From positions 1 through 64,000 of the forward strand of contig JAYNQW010000003.1 of assembly GCA_038114465.1 (NCBI GenBank): a DNA stretch of 64,000 nucleotides, read 5' to 3'. Positions 17,435 to 25,993 of the stretch are shown here, one piece after another (positions within the stretch are counted from its first letter, which is position 1; each line of letters begins with the position of its first letter). The notes below the pieces were generated by a model. The model was not told the origin of the DNA and did no database searches. It worked only from the letters and a program-made list of their open reading frames with translations. Origin of the DNA: CALINB01 sp938045325. Its GTDB lineage: Bacteria > Pseudomonadota > Alphaproteobacteria > Rhodospirillales > CALINB01. Both the position numbers and the translations under genes were made by a program.

Positions 17435-17896
17435 TTAATCCTGTTGGCTATTGTCACAAATTCGTTCAAGGGTTTCGCGTAAATGATCAGGCATCCGAGC
17501 CGGGCCACCGGCCATCGACATACAGGCCAGCTTTATATTGATCGTAACGAGATTCGTTTCACCGCTGGCTATGATCTGCTCGACATCAACTGAAGCGCCT
17601 CCAATACCGAGAATACGTGTGGAAACCGTTAAAAGGTCATCGAGACGCGCCGGTTTCCTGAAATCCGCTTCACAATGACGCACGGCTAAAGCAATACCAT
17701 CGTCAGTCATCAATTTTTGGCTTTCGACACCGAGTGAACGCATCATTTCAGTCCGTGCCCGCTCAGCAAATTTAAAATAATTTGCGTAGTAAACAACGCC
17801 ACCCGAGTCCGTGTCTTCATAATAGACCCGCACCGGAAATACATACCGGCCATCTGCCAACAAACCGTTATCCGATGTTGAATGCACATCAGGCAT
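17435..17896 (-). CDS. ybgC: YbgC-type acyl-CoA thioesterase
   Basis: A hot-dog fold thioesterase, first gene of the ybgC-tol cluster. The active-site motif YYEDTDSGGVVYYANYFKFAERAR is present near the N-terminus with its conserved Asp. A GGTGGAG ribosome-binding sequence lies 9 bases before the ATG at 17896, which I choose over ATGs at 17905 and 17926. This start gives 153 residues and overlaps the 3' end of ruvB by 8 bases, suggesting translational coupling. Confidence 0.92.
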   Translation of the reverse strand: MPDVHSTSDNGLLADGRYVFPVRVYYEDTDSGGVVYYANYFKFAERARTEMMRSLGVESQKLMTDDGIALAVRHCEADFRKPARLDDLLTVSTRILGIGGASVDVEQIIASGETNLVTINIKLACMSMAGGPARMPDHLRETLERICDNSQQD

Positions 17897-18956
17897 CGCC
17901 AACATCTCCACCGGCAATGAGATCAAGTTGCCCGGCCGTTTCGGGCGCCTTTAAACCCAAATGGCCGTAAGTCCGTGCCGTCACGACACGGCCCCGCGGC
18001 GTGCGCATTAAATAGCCTTGCTGAATCAGATACGGCTCGATCACGTCTTCGAGGGTATCGCGCTCCTCAGCCAACGACGCCGCCAATGTTTCGACACCGA
18101 CCGGACCGCCGGCAAACTTCTCGGCAATGCACAGCAAATAGCGCCGGTCCATTTCATCAAGGCCTTCGCTGTCCACTTCCAGGCGCTGTAAGGCAGCGTC
18201 GGCAATCGCCGCATTGATGACACCGTCGCCCTCAACGGCGGCGAAGTCACGCACCCGGCGCAGCAACCGTCCGGCGACACGCGGCGTCCCCCGTGAGCGC
18301 CTGGCAATTTCCGCCGCTCCATCGTCGCTTAATGCCATATTGAAAAGGCCTGCGCCGCGTGAAACAATTTTTTGTAAATCCTCCGCTTCGTAAAACGACA
18401 GCCGCATCGGAATACCGAACCGTTCGCGCAACGGTGTCGTAATCAAACCCGAGCGGGTCGTCGCACCAACCAGCGTGAACGGCGGTAAATCAATCCGCAC
18501 GGAGCGCGCCGCCGGCCCCTCGCCGATCACAAGATCCAATTGAAAATCCTCCATCGCCGGATACAGGATTTCTTCGACGACCGGATTTAGCCGGTGAATT
18601 TCATCGATAAACAACACATCGCGTGGCTGCAAGTTGGTTAGGATTGCGGCGAGGTCACCTGCTTTCGCAATCACCGGACCGGATGTTGCACGAAAACCAA
18701 CACCAAGCTCATTCGCGACAATATGCGCCAATGTGGTTTTGCCGAGCCCGGGCGGGCCATAAAACAGTGTGTGATCCAATGCCTCACCGCGCGAACGGCT
18801 GGCTTCGATAAACACCCGCAGGTTATCGCGCAGTGCTTGCTGGCCGATAAACTCGTCAAGCTTCAGCGGCCGCAAACTACTTTCAGGCGTGTCATCTTCG
18901 CCGGCCTGTGCAAGCCCGACGACACGATCTTCGGCCATTTCCGCTTTCGCTACCAT
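17889..18956 (-). CDS. ruvB: Holliday junction branch-migration ATPase RuvB
   Basis: This hexameric AAA+ motor drives branch migration with RuvA. Walker A GPPGLGKT is at residues 67-74 and Walker B VLFIDEIHRLNP follows. Sensor text VGATTRSGLI and the C-terminal winged helix (YLIQQGYLMRTPRGRVVTARTYGHLG) complete the family pattern. The 355-residue length is normal. Its ATG overlaps the ruvA stop codon. Confidence 0.97.
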   Translation of the reverse strand: MVAKAEMAEDRVVGLAQAGEDDTPESSLRPLKLDEFIGQQALRDNLRVFIEASRSRGEALDHTLFYGPPGLGKTTLAHIVANELGVGFRATSGPVIAKAGDLAAILTNLQPRDVLFIDEIHRLNPVVEEILYPAMEDFQLDLVIGEGPAARSVRIDLPPFTLVGATTRSGLITTPLRERFGIPMRLSFYEAEDLQKIVSRGAGLFNMALSDDGAAEIARRSRGTPRVAGRLLRRVRDFAAVEGDGVINAAIADAALQRLEVDSEGLDEMDRRYLLCIAEKFAGGPVGVETLAASLAEERDTLEDVIEPYLIQQGYLMRTPRGRVVTARTYGHLGLKAPETAGQLDLIAGGDVGDA

Positions 18957-19585
18957 CAGCCACGCTCCTCACGACGGTGTTCTCTCGGACCCAACTCTGC
19001 CAGCCCGGCCTTGATTAACATTTCGATACTGGCGTCCGGCGATTTCCCGGCAGCTTGAGCGACAACACTCAATGCATCGGACGGGGCGTAGCCTAAATTG
19101 ACCAACGCCGAAACCGCGTCCTGCGTGGCACCGCCTTCCTGTTCGTTGGCTGCCGCCGTACCGGTTGCAACCGGCTTCAAAGCGATGGCGTTGACTTTAT
19201 CTTTAAGCTCACCAATTAAACGGCTTGCCAGCTTCGGACCGACGCCCGGCGCCTGCGTAAACGCCGCCTTATCGGCTGCAGCAATAGCATGCATTAATTT
19301 CTCCGCATCCAGAACGGACAAGATCGCTAGGGCGACCTTCGTGCCAACACCCTGCACGGTCGTCAGCAACCGGAACCAATCGCGCTCGGACTGCTCTTGA
19401 AATCCATAGAGATGAATATGGTCTTCACGGACATGGGTTTCGATATAAAGCTGAGCCGATTGCCCGTGACTGAGCCGTGAAAGTGTCCGTGCCGAACAAA
19501 ACACAAGATAACCGACACCACGCACATCGACGATCACCGCATCACTGTTAACCTCGTCGATCACGCCGGCAAGCTTTGCGATCAT
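18956..19585 (-). CDS. ruvA: Holliday junction DNA-binding protein RuvA
   Basis: RuvA is a tetrameric junction-binding partner of RuvB. The ATG at 19585 gives the canonical start MIAKLAGVIDEV and a 209-residue protein. Upstream in-frame codons lie inside ruvC and are rejected. The OB-fold domain I, helix-hairpin-helix region (LTTVQGVGTKVALAILSVL, QAPGVGPKLASRLIGELKDK) and flexible C-terminal domain III (ALVNLGYAPSDALSVV) are visible. It overlaps ruvC by 4 bases (ATGA). Confidence 0.96.
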   Translation of the reverse strand: MIAKLAGVIDEVNSDAVIVDVRGVGYLVFCSARTLSRLSHGQSAQLYIETHVREDHIHLYGFQEQSERDWFRLLTTVQGVGTKVALAILSVLDAEKLMHAIAAADKAAFTQAPGVGPKLASRLIGELKDKVNAIALKPVATGTAAANEQEGGATQDAVSALVNLGYAPSDALSVVAQAAGKSPDASIEMLIKAGLAELGPREHRREERG

Positions 19586-20085
19586 TCCGCCGCTCCTAAC
19601 AATGATAGTCGCTCTGCCGTTGTCCGGTGATGGGCGTGACAAATCGCGACGGCTAACGCGTCCGCCTCGTCCTCGCTCTCAACGGTTGATGCCGGTAAAA
19701 TTGTTTGCACCATCATCTGAATTTGTTGCTTAGCCGCATGACCGACGCCGACAACGGTCTTCTTCACCAAATTCGGCGAATATTCAGCTACCTCAAGGCC
19801 GGCTTGGGCGGGCGCAAGCAAAGCAATGCCGCGAGCCTGACCGAGCTTTAATGTCGTATGAGGGTTTTTGTTGACGAACGTTTCCTCAACGGCGGCTTCA
19901 TCAGGTTTATACCGTTCGATCAAAGCAACCAGATCATCGAATATCATCGATAGGCGTTTCGCGAGTTGTGCTTTCGCATCGACCTCAATGGAACCGCTCG
20001 CGACAAACGTGAGATGGTTTCCATTGGCTTCGATGATCCCCCAGCCCGTTCGTTTCAAACCCGGATCTAACCCCAACAGCTTCAT
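19582..20085 (-). CDS. ruvC: Holliday junction resolvase RuvC
   Basis: This endonuclease resolves Holliday junctions. The start at ATG 20085 (MKLLGLDPGLKRTGWG) follows an AAGAAAGG ribosome-binding sequence. Catalytic acidic residues are seen in LGLDPG (D7), VEETFVNKN and ESEDEADALAVAICHAH. The 167-residue length is normal. It is the first gene of ruvCAB, 25 bases after yebC. Confidence 0.96.
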   Translation of the reverse strand: MKLLGLDPGLKRTGWGIIEANGNHLTFVASGSIEVDAKAQLAKRLSMIFDDLVALIERYKPDEAAVEETFVNKNPHTTLKLGQARGIALLAPAQAGLEVAEYSPNLVKKTVVGVGHAAKQQIQMMVQTILPASTVESEDEADALAVAICHAHHRTTAERLSLLGAAE

Positions 20086-20110
20086 TAAACAGCCTTTCTT
20101 AACAAGCGCG

Positions 20111-20860
20111 CTAGGCACTTAATCGTTCTAAAATGTCATCGGAAACTTCGAAGTTCGATGCGACCCGCTGCACATCGTCATTATCGTCCAAAGCATCCAA
20201 AAGATTGATCAGCGTTTCGGCAGCATTTTCGTCGATGGCGACGGAATTATTGGCCTGCCAATCGAGACGGGCCGATTCGGCCTGACCGAATTTTTCTTCC
20301 AAGGCATCGCGCACGGTGCTGAAATCATCCGGATCGCACGTTACGTCATGGCCGCTGTTATCGGATTTGACGTCTTGCGCACCGGCTTCGAGAGCGGCCT
20401 CAAACATGTCATCCGCGCTTGCCGCATCACCGGTATAATGAATTAACCCAACCCGCTCGAACATAAAATTAACGCTGCCGGTCTCGCCGAGATTACCGCC
20501 GTGTTTGCTAAAGGCGGTTCTGACTTCCGATGCGGTTCGGTTTCGGTTGTCGGTTAATGCTTCGACAATAATGGCGACGCCGCCGGGGCCATAACCCTCG
20601 TAACGAACTTCCTCGTAGTTATCGCCTTCATCGCCGCCGGAGGCTTTTTTGATGGCGCGCTCGATATTGTCTTTCGGCATATTCGCGGCACGGGCTGCGG
20701 CGATTGCCGAACGTAAGCGTGGATTCGAATCCGGATCCGGCAGTCCCGATTTTACGGCAACGGTGAGCTCCCGAATGAGTTTCGCGAAAATCTTGGCGCG
20801 CTTCTTATCCTGCGCACCCTTGCGGTACATGATGTTTTTGAATTGTGAATGGCCGGCCAT
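20111..20860 (-). CDS. YebC/PmpR-family regulatory protein
   Basis: Members act as transcriptional regulators or, as shown recently for some, as translation factors at proline-rich sequences. The N-terminal signature MAGHSQFKNIMYRKGAQDKKRAKIFAKL and NMPKDNIERAIKKASG are nearly invariant in the family, and YEGYGPGGVAIIVEALTDNRNRT follows. The 249-residue length is normal. It precedes ruvC, as in many proteobacteria. Confidence 0.95.
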   Translation of the reverse strand: MAGHSQFKNIMYRKGAQDKKRAKIFAKLIRELTVAVKSGLPDPDSNPRLRSAIAAARAANMPKDNIERAIKKASGGDEGDNYEEVRYEGYGPGGVAIIVEALTDNRNRTASEVRTAFSKHGGNLGETGSVNFMFERVGLIHYTGDAASADDMFEAALEAGAQDVKSDNSGHDVTCDPDDFSTVRDALEEKFGQAESARLDWQANNSVAIDENAAETLINLLDALDDNDDVQRVASNFEVSDDILERLSA

Positions 20861-20954
20861 GGTCTCCTTATCATCCCTGACGCTTTGTTTGCAGTAAATC
20901 CGGTAGGTTATACCACAAAATTATACAAGATATAGGGGGCACACGCACAGGCCT

Positions 20955-21025
20955 GGGGGGGGGGGGACGCCGCGCACATGTCCAACTCTAGGGTTAATGC
21001 GGCAATGTGGCAGGAATGTGGCAGG
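20955..21025. repeat. G12 homopolymer and an 11-base tandem duplication upstream of yebC
   Basis: A run of 12 G lies at 20955-20966. Two perfect head-to-tail copies of AATGTGGCAGG lie at 21004-21014 and 21015-21025. Both are in the 236-base gap between yebC and the metallophosphoesterase gene, so length changes in either would fall in the promoter or leader region of the yebC-ruvCAB genes. The true length of the G run may be uncertain in the assembly. Confidence 0.7.
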
Positions 21026-21096
21026 AAAATGATAACCCGGCCCGCTTAAAAGCCCATGATTCCGCCATAAATTTCCGACAAGCTCTTACCCCGCGA

Positions 21097-21927
21097 TCAG
21101 ATGACGGCCGTACCGGCATCGGGAGTCGTTCCGGCAAGGCGTCCGCCAATGCGAACCGGGGAAATACCCTGGGCAAGCCCCGTCTCATCATCGGTTTCAA
21201 GCAGGACCCCGCACAGCGTCGCATCCCCGACGGCAGGCTCCAGGCGCGCGCCCGGGACCTTTTTAACAAAACGGTCCACCGCCGTCTGTTTTTGCATGCC
21301 AATGACGGAATCATAATCGCCGCACATGCCGAGATCGGTCTGATAGGCAGTTCCACCCGGCAAAATCTGGGCATCCGCCGTCGGTACATGACTATGCGAC
21401 CCTACAACCATGGAAACCCGGCCGTCCAAGTAGTGCCCCATCGCCATTTTTTCACTGGTCGCCTCGGCATGAATGTCGACAACAATGCAGTCTGCGCTAA
21501 CACCCAACCGATGATTATCCAAAGTACGGTCGACCGCTTTGAACGGATCGTCGACAAGCTCCATGAACAGCCGGCCCATGGGGTGAATAACCATGACTTT
21601 CCGCCCATCGGCGGCTTCAAAAATACCGGCACCATTACCGGGTGATCCTTCGGCGTAGTTTAGAGGCCTTAAAAGTCGTTCATCTTCCTTGATATAGCTC
21701 AGGACTTCTTTTTGATCCCAAACATGATTGCCGGTCGTGATGACATCGACACCGGCATCATAAAAGGTCTTGCAGATTTTTTCCGTGATACCAAAACCAT
21801 GTGCCGCGTTTTCACCATTGACGATGACAAAGTCGAGCTTCCATTCCTCGCGCAGGCGCGGCACGTGTTCCAAGATTGATTTTCGGCCCGTTTTCCCGAC
21901 CACATCACCGCAAAATAAAATCCGCAT
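21097..21927 (-). CDS. YmdB-family metallophosphoesterase
   Basis: This matches the TIGR00282/YmdB family, whose characterised members hydrolyse 2',3'-cyclic nucleotides. The metal-binding motifs follow in order: FCGDVVGKTGR (residues 4-14), VNGENAAHG (about 37-45), TTGNHVWDQKE (about 67-77), VDIHAEATSEK and GSHSHVPTADA. The 276-residue length is normal. Its start shares a base with the stop of the preceding cyclo-ligase gene, so the two are likely one transcript. Confidence 0.9.
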   Translation of the reverse strand: MRILFCGDVVGKTGRKSILEHVPRLREEWKLDFVIVNGENAAHGFGITEKICKTFYDAGVDVITTGNHVWDQKEVLSYIKEDERLLRPLNYAEGSPGNGAGIFEAADGRKVMVIHPMGRLFMELVDDPFKAVDRTLDNHRLGVSADCIVVDIHAEATSEKMAMGHYLDGRVSMVVGSHSHVPTADAQILPGGTAYQTDLGMCGDYDSVIGMQKQTAVDRFVKKVPGARLEPAVGDATLCGVLLETDDETGLAQGISPVRIGGRLAGTTPDAGTAVI

Positions 21928-22514
21928 CAGCTAAACTCGATTGAGCCTTTTTCAGTCACCATAAAATCAAGACGCTGATCGTGACGGTCCTGCGGCAATT
22001 TGTCTACTTGTTGTAACGAAAACCCGACGCCAACAGTCAGGATATTTGATGTTTCCCGAAAGGCTGCCAGTGTCCGGTCGTAATATCCGCCGCCCCAGCC
22101 GAGGCGATTGCCGTCGGCATCGAAAGCCAACAAAGGAACTATCAAAATGTGCGGTGCAACCAATGGCGCATCTTCGCGCGGCTGATGAAGACCCAATTCG
22201 TCCTCTTTTAATGGTTCGCCGAGTTGCCATTGACGAAAAATCAATGGCGAATTCTTTTGATCAACAACCGGCAGCGAACAGGTTAAACCCGCTTTACTCA
22301 GCTCAATCATGAGCGGCCTGATATCGATCTCATCGTGTATCGGCCAAAATCCCGACACAATGGTCATTTGATTTTGCTCGGCCAGCTTGCAAACAAGTGT
22401 TTTACCGTGTTGACAGACCAGACGCGTTGCCGCTGCCCGTTCCTTCGGAGGGAATTGCCGCCGCGCGTCTTGCGCCAGTTCGCGCAATGCCGCTTTATCG
22501 TGATTCGCATTCAT
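21927..22514 (-). CDS. 5-formyltetrahydrofolate cyclo-ligase
   Basis: The enzyme converts 5-formyl-THF to 5,10-methenyl-THF using ATP. The C-terminal signature PLLAFDADGNRLGWGGGYYDRTLA is clear, with VGVGFSLQQVDKLPQDRHDQRLD after it. The 195-residue length is normal. The position just downstream of 6S RNA (ssrS) matches the well-known zapA-ssrS-ygfA arrangement. Confidence 0.93.
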   Translation of the reverse strand: MNANHDKAALRELAQDARRQFPPKERAAATRLVCQHGKTLVCKLAEQNQMTIVSGFWPIHDEIDIRPLMIELSKAGLTCSLPVVDQKNSPLIFRQWQLGEPLKEDELGLHQPREDAPLVAPHILIVPLLAFDADGNRLGWGGGYYDRTLAAFRETSNILTVGVGFSLQQVDKLPQDRHDQRLDFMVTEKGSIEFS

Positions 22515-22564
22515 GGGTTACTTATAACGGATCGGAAAGTCCGCTACAGAGATAGTTTAAAATT

Positions 22565-22720
22565 TTAAAACGGGCCACCGGACCGTCGGCTTGTGTATCC
22601 TTCTGCGGCCTACGTAAACGTAGGTGGGCGCCATATACCGAGCCCACGAGCCCGGCAGGGACAGCTCCCGAGAGATCGACATTGGCCCCAGGGATAAAGA
22701 ACCAAACAAATCCGGCAGCA
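22565..22720 (-). ncRNA. ssrS: 6S RNA
   Basis: On the minus strand the text between zapA and the cyclo-ligase gene has features I know from alphaproteobacterial 6S RNA: TTCTTTATCCCTGGGGCC, GGGAGCTGTCC, CGGGCTCGTGGGC and GGCGCCCACCTACG with the matching CGTAGG. The first and last parts (GCCGGA...TTTGT and ACAA...TCCGGTGGC) can pair to close a long hairpin with a central bubble, the promoter mimic that sequesters sigma-70 RNA polymerase. A TATATA-like -10 lies just upstream and a T/A-rich end follows at about 22565. The ends are approximate. Confidence 0.88.
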
Positions 22721-22734
22721 CCGTCAATATATAC

Positions 22735-23070
22735 TTAAGTCTGTTCGAGCGCTTGAGCAATATGTTCAATGCGCCGGACAAATTTAGAGATATTTTTCTG
22801 ATATTGATCACGGTCGATTTCAACGTCATCGGCACCCTTACCGCCGGACCGTGCCGTTTCCAATTCAGAATAGGCATCCGACAGCTCATCGGCTACCAAC
22901 AAACTGACCATGACCAAGAGCCGCGTATGATCGACTTGCCCGACGGCAGCGACCAACTCTTGAATTCGATTATCAACGTAAGACGCTAAACGTGACAAAT
23001 GGGCTTCTTGCCCATCGTCACAGGCGATCGGATATTTCCGGCCATTAATCGTTACAGTCACTTGCGCCAT
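22735..23070 (-). CDS. zapA: cell division protein ZapA
   Basis: ZapA promotes FtsZ bundling at the division ring. The N-terminal VTVTINGRKYPIACDDGQEAHLSRLASYVDNRI is the family signature, and the C-terminal half is helical and charged as expected for the coiled-coil dimer. The 111-residue length is normal. It lies 4 bases after the DUF4164 gene and directly upstream of ssrS. Confidence 0.93.
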   Translation of the reverse strand: MAQVTVTINGRKYPIACDDGQEAHLSRLASYVDNRIQELVAAVGQVDHTRLLVMVSLLVADELSDAYSELETARSGGKGADDVEIDRDQYQKNISKFVRRIEHIAQALEQT

Positions 23071-23074
23071 AAGT

Positions 23075-23332
23075 TCAGACCTCCAGCACTGTTTTCAATC
23101 GGTCGATCACGCCATCCAGTTTTTTCGCTACCGCATCGTTTGCTTCACGCAGGGCCCTGTTTTCATCCTGCAGTGACGAATTCTCGTCTTGATTATTCGA
23201 TGCGGCCGTTTTTTGCCGTTCTATTTTTTGAGCAAGCGCCCTTTGCGCCTCCTCCAAGCGATTAACTGCTTGGTCGAGCGTTTCCCACGACTCTTGCAGC
23301 TGAGACGGTTCCGTCACATTTCTTTCCGCCAT
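23075..23332 (-). CDS. small coiled-coil protein, DUF4164-like
   Basis: An 85-residue, highly charged protein with heptad-like repeats through residues 12-82 (TLDQAVNRLEEAQRALAQKI, DENRALREANDAVAKKLDGV) and no membrane segment. Position immediately upstream of zapA and the composition match the DUF4164 family of alphaproteobacteria. A structural or ZapB-like role at the division site is inferred from the neighbour and the coiled coil only. Confidence 0.8.
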   Translation of the reverse strand: MAERNVTEPSQLQESWETLDQAVNRLEEAQRALAQKIERQKTAASNNQDENSSLQDENRALREANDAVAKKLDGVIDRLKTVLEV

Positions 23333-23367
23333 CGGCTGTGATCCATCGTTGATTACCCAGGGGTCCG

Positions 23368-23604
23368 ATGGCGGCAGAATATGACCACCGCATGAACGGC
23401 GTCAACCGACCCTCGCTTTTGGCTTATATTAGAAGGCTTCACCATGAGATTGGAATTATCCATATGGATGAGGAACTTGGCTCGTTTTTTACGGCCTGCA
23501 GCGCCTTGGGCTTGCCCGGAATCGCGGCCTTAAAAGGCGTCAGATCGATGAAATTCGCCCAAATTAACGACGAAGGCATTGAGGTTAAGCGCTACGAATG
23601 GTAG
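23368..23604 (+). CDS. doubtful small open frame, possible hypothetical protein
   Basis: A 78-residue open frame between the divergent DUF4164 gene and gap. It has plausible composition (LLAYIRRLHHEIGIIHMDEE, GVRSMKFAQINDEGIEVKRY) but no recognised motif and no clear ribosome-binding site. In several relatives a transketolase gene lies between zapA and gap; this frame is not a transketolase remnant that I can recognise. It may be a real short gene or chance. Confidence 0.3.
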   Translation: MAAEYDHRMNGVNRPSLLAYIRRLHHEIGIIHMDEELGSFFTACSALGLPGIAALKGVRSMKFAQINDEGIEVKRYEW

Positions 23605-23695
23605 TTCCCTGTGACCTGATCAAACAATTCCCGCAAGGACATTTCACGGAAACACCCCTTGCATTTAACACCAGACTTGGAGGACGGAGAGAAGC

Positions 23696-24703
23696 ATGAC
23701 GGTTCGCGTTGGGATTAATGGATTTGGCCGTATCGGCCGGTTAGCACTTCGAGCAATTATCGAATCGGGCCGCAAGGACATCGAGGTCGTCGGCATCAAC
23801 GACTTAGGCCCTGTCGATGCAAATGCTCACCTTTTGAAACATGACACAGTACACGGCAATTTGCCGGGTGATGTCAAAGTCGATGGTAATACGATCGACG
23901 CCGGCATGGGTCCGATGAAAGTGTTCGCCGAACGTGATCCGAAACAATTGCCGTGGGGCGACTTAAACGTCGATATCGTTTATGAGTGCACCGGTATTTT
24001 TGCCGACCTCGAAAAAGCATCGCAACACTTAACGGCAGGCGCCAAAAAAGTTTTGATTTCCGCTCCGGCGTCAGGTGTCGAACTGACCGTTGTTTATGGC
24101 GTTAACCACGACAAGTTGACGCCGAACCACACGGTCGTTTCAAACGCATCATGCACGACCAATTGCCTGGCACCGGTTGCCGATGTCCTAAACAAAGCAA
24201 TCGGCATCGAAAAAGGCTACATGACCACGGTGCACTCCTATACCGGTGATCAACGCTTGGTCGATACGCTACATAGTGACATGCGCCGCGCCCGCTCGGC
24301 GGCGTTGAATATGATCCCGACATCGACGGGTGCTGCCCGCGCCGTCGGCCTCGTATTGCCGGAACTCAACGGCAAGCTCGATGGCACCGCAATCCGGGTC
24401 CCGACACCAAACGTATCGATGATCGATTTTAAAGTGGTCACGAAAAAAGACACCACCCCGGACGAAGTGAACGCGGCCATGAAAGAAGCCTCCGATGACC
24501 GTTTGAAAGGCGTCCTCGGGTACTTCGATGGGCCTTATGTCTCGGGTGATTTTAATCACAATCCGCTCAGCTCTTGCTTCGATGCAACCCAAACGCAGGT
24601 TGTTGAAGGCAACATGGTGCGGGTCCTGTCCTGGTATGACAACGAATGGGGTTTTTCAAACCGCATGTCAGATACGGCCATGGCCATGTCGAACGTCGGC
24701 TAA
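23696..24703 (+). CDS. gap: glyceraldehyde-3-phosphate dehydrogenase
   Basis: Oxidises glyceraldehyde-3-P to 1,3-bisphosphoglycerate with NAD(P). The Rossmann motif GINGFGRIGR is at residues 6-15, the catalytic Cys is C153 in SNASCTTNCLAP, and WYDNEWGFSNRM sits at the C-terminus. The 335-residue length is normal. A strong ribosome-binding sequence (TTGGAGGACGGAGAG) precedes ATG 23696 and a terminator follows. Confidence 0.97.
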   Translation: MTVRVGINGFGRIGRLALRAIIESGRKDIEVVGINDLGPVDANAHLLKHDTVHGNLPGDVKVDGNTIDAGMGPMKVFAERDPKQLPWGDLNVDIVYECTGIFADLEKASQHLTAGAKKVLISAPASGVELTVVYGVNHDKLTPNHTVVSNASCTTNCLAPVADVLNKAIGIEKGYMTTVHSYTGDQRLVDTLHSDMRRARSAALNMIPTSTGAARAVGLVLPELNGKLDGTAIRVPTPNVSMIDFKVVTKKDTTPDEVNAAMKEASDDRLKGVLGYFDGPYVSGDFNHNPLSSCFDATQTQVVEGNMVRVLSWYDNEWGFSNRMSDTAMAMSNVG

Positions 24704-24732
24704 CGCCGTCTGCGCTAAGACGAAATATGAAG

Positions 24733-24765
24733 CGGGGCCTTGGCAGCAAGGCCCCGTTTTCTTTT
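24733..24765 (+). terminator. rho-independent terminator after gap
   Basis: A perfect 10-base stem CGGGGCCTTG/CAAGGCCCCG with a GCAG loop is followed by TTTTCTTTT. It starts 30 bases after the gap stop codon. Confidence 0.92.
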
Positions 24766-24796
24766 CACGCGTCTATTTTCATGTCAGGCTAGAGCC

Positions 24797-25237
24797 ATGA
24801 CCGAAAAGAAAACAATCGAACCAATTATTATCGTTCACGATCTCGAACAAGCGACAGCGGCATTACAGGCCGCAGCGGCGCTTCAACAAACCATCACGTT
24901 GCAAAGCGCTCCCGAAGCGGCGGCATATTTTAGCCCACCTGTATTCCGCGCCATGATTGAACAAGCCGCCGCCGCCGTACCCGATGCCAAACACACCGCC
25001 ATCCTCGATTGCGGCGATCAAACCGGCCTCGCGATGAATGCCTTGCGCCACGGCGTTCAGGGCATTCGAATTGATTGCGGCGAAGACGTTTTCGCCAAAC
25101 TTGTCGGCATAGCCAAACAAACCGGCGCCTATGTTCGACCTTATGATGATGCGCCCGCTCTCGACCTCAATATGGTCGAAGACGTGACAACCGCTTGCCG
25201 AGACTGGCTTGAGGGCATAAAAGCGACACCGCTATGA
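24797..25237 (+). CDS. conserved-looking protein of unknown function upstream of thiE
   Basis: A 146-residue soluble protein starting at ATG 24797 (MTEKKTIEPIIIVHDLEQAT). It is Ala-rich at the start and then has an alternating strand/helix pattern (HTAILDCGDQTGLAMNALRHGVQGIRIDCGEDVFAKLVGIAKQTGA), suggesting an alpha/beta fold. No catalytic motif is recognised. It overlaps thiE by 4 bases (ATGA), so the two are coupled. I recall a similar unnamed gene in this position in related genomes, unchecked. Confidence 0.8.
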   Translation: MTEKKTIEPIIIVHDLEQATAALQAAAALQQTITLQSAPEAAAYFSPPVFRAMIEQAAAAVPDAKHTAILDCGDQTGLAMNALRHGVQGIRIDCGEDVFAKLVGIAKQTGAYVRPYDDAPALDLNMVEDVTTACRDWLEGIKATPL

Positions 25238-25872
25238 ACAACGACGACCAAAACACCTGCCGTCTTTATTTAATTACACCTCCCCGCCTTGAGCCCACTG
25301 CGTTTTCCGACACGCTGGCACAAGCTCTCGATGCGGGTGATGTCGCAGCCGTTCAATTACGATTGAAAGATGTCGATGATGATGCGATTTGCCGTGCCGC
25401 CGAAGTTCTGGCCCCGATCGCTCAATCACGTGACGTGGCATTTATTATGAACGACCGGCCGGACCTTGCCCAAAGAACAGGATGCGATGGTGTGCATGTC
25501 GGCCAACAAGACGCTTCTTACAAAGACGCCCGTGCATTACTCGGCCCGTCTGCCATCGTTGGTGTGACCTGCCACGATTCAAGGCATTTGGCCATGGAAG
25601 CCGGCGATCAAGGTGCGGACTATGTCGCCTTTGGTGCTTTTTTCCCGACGGATACGAAGGAGACCCAGCACAAGCCCGATCCAGAGATCCTCACCTGGTG
25701 GAGCGAAGCAACGACCGTTCCGTGCGTCGCCATCGGTGGGATCACGGTTGAGAATTGCCCGCCGCTGGTGTACGCCGGGGCTGATTTTTTATCGGTGATC
25801 TCGGGCGTTTGGAACTATCCCGACGGCCCCGCTGCAGCGGTGCAGGCCTTTAACAAGTGTTTTGAAGGCTGA
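25234..25872 (+). CDS. thiE: thiamine-phosphate synthase
   Basis: Joins HMP-PP and thiazole phosphate to thiamine phosphate. The TIM-barrel phosphate and substrate motifs are visible: AVQLRLKDVDDD (about 35-46), FIMNDRPDLAQRTGCDGVHVGQQD (about 71-94), GVTCHDSRHLAMEAGDQGADYVAFGAFFPT (about 110-139) and VAIGGITVENC. The 212-residue length is normal. It uses the product of ThiD, encoded at 3563. A bulged hairpin follows the stop codon. Confidence 0.92.
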   Translation: MNNDDQNTCRLYLITPPRLEPTAFSDTLAQALDAGDVAAVQLRLKDVDDDAICRAAEVLAPIAQSRDVAFIMNDRPDLAQRTGCDGVHVGQQDASYKDARALLGPSAIVGVTCHDSRHLAMEAGDQGADYVAFGAFFPTDTKETQHKPDPEILTWWSEATTVPCVAIGGITVENCPPLVYAGADFLSVISGVWNYPDGPAAAVQAFNKCFEG

Positions 25873-25926
25873 GGTGCGGCGGGTTTTCACCTGTCACGGC
25901 AATAAGCGCCCCCGCACCGTTTGCTT
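25873..25926 (+). terminator. possible terminator after thiE
   Basis: GGTGCGG-C-GGG directly after the thiE stop can pair with CCCCCGCACC at 25909-25918, a ten-pair bulged stem with a long loop, followed by GTTTGCTT. The loop length and weak T-tract make it a moderate candidate. Confidence 0.4.
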
Positions 25927-25993
25927 CAATGTGAGCAACCTGTTAGTTTCCGCGCCGCTAACCTGGGTCCCCTTACAATGATATGGTTTGATT

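Noticed and set aside
20955..20966. G-quadruplex regulatory element
   Set aside because: A single uninterrupted G run is more simply explained as a slippage-prone homopolymer; nothing else supports a quadruplex role.
22624..22989. Rightward frame across the 6S RNA gene and zapA
   Set aside because: It is antisense to zapA and to the conserved 6S RNA; no independent support.
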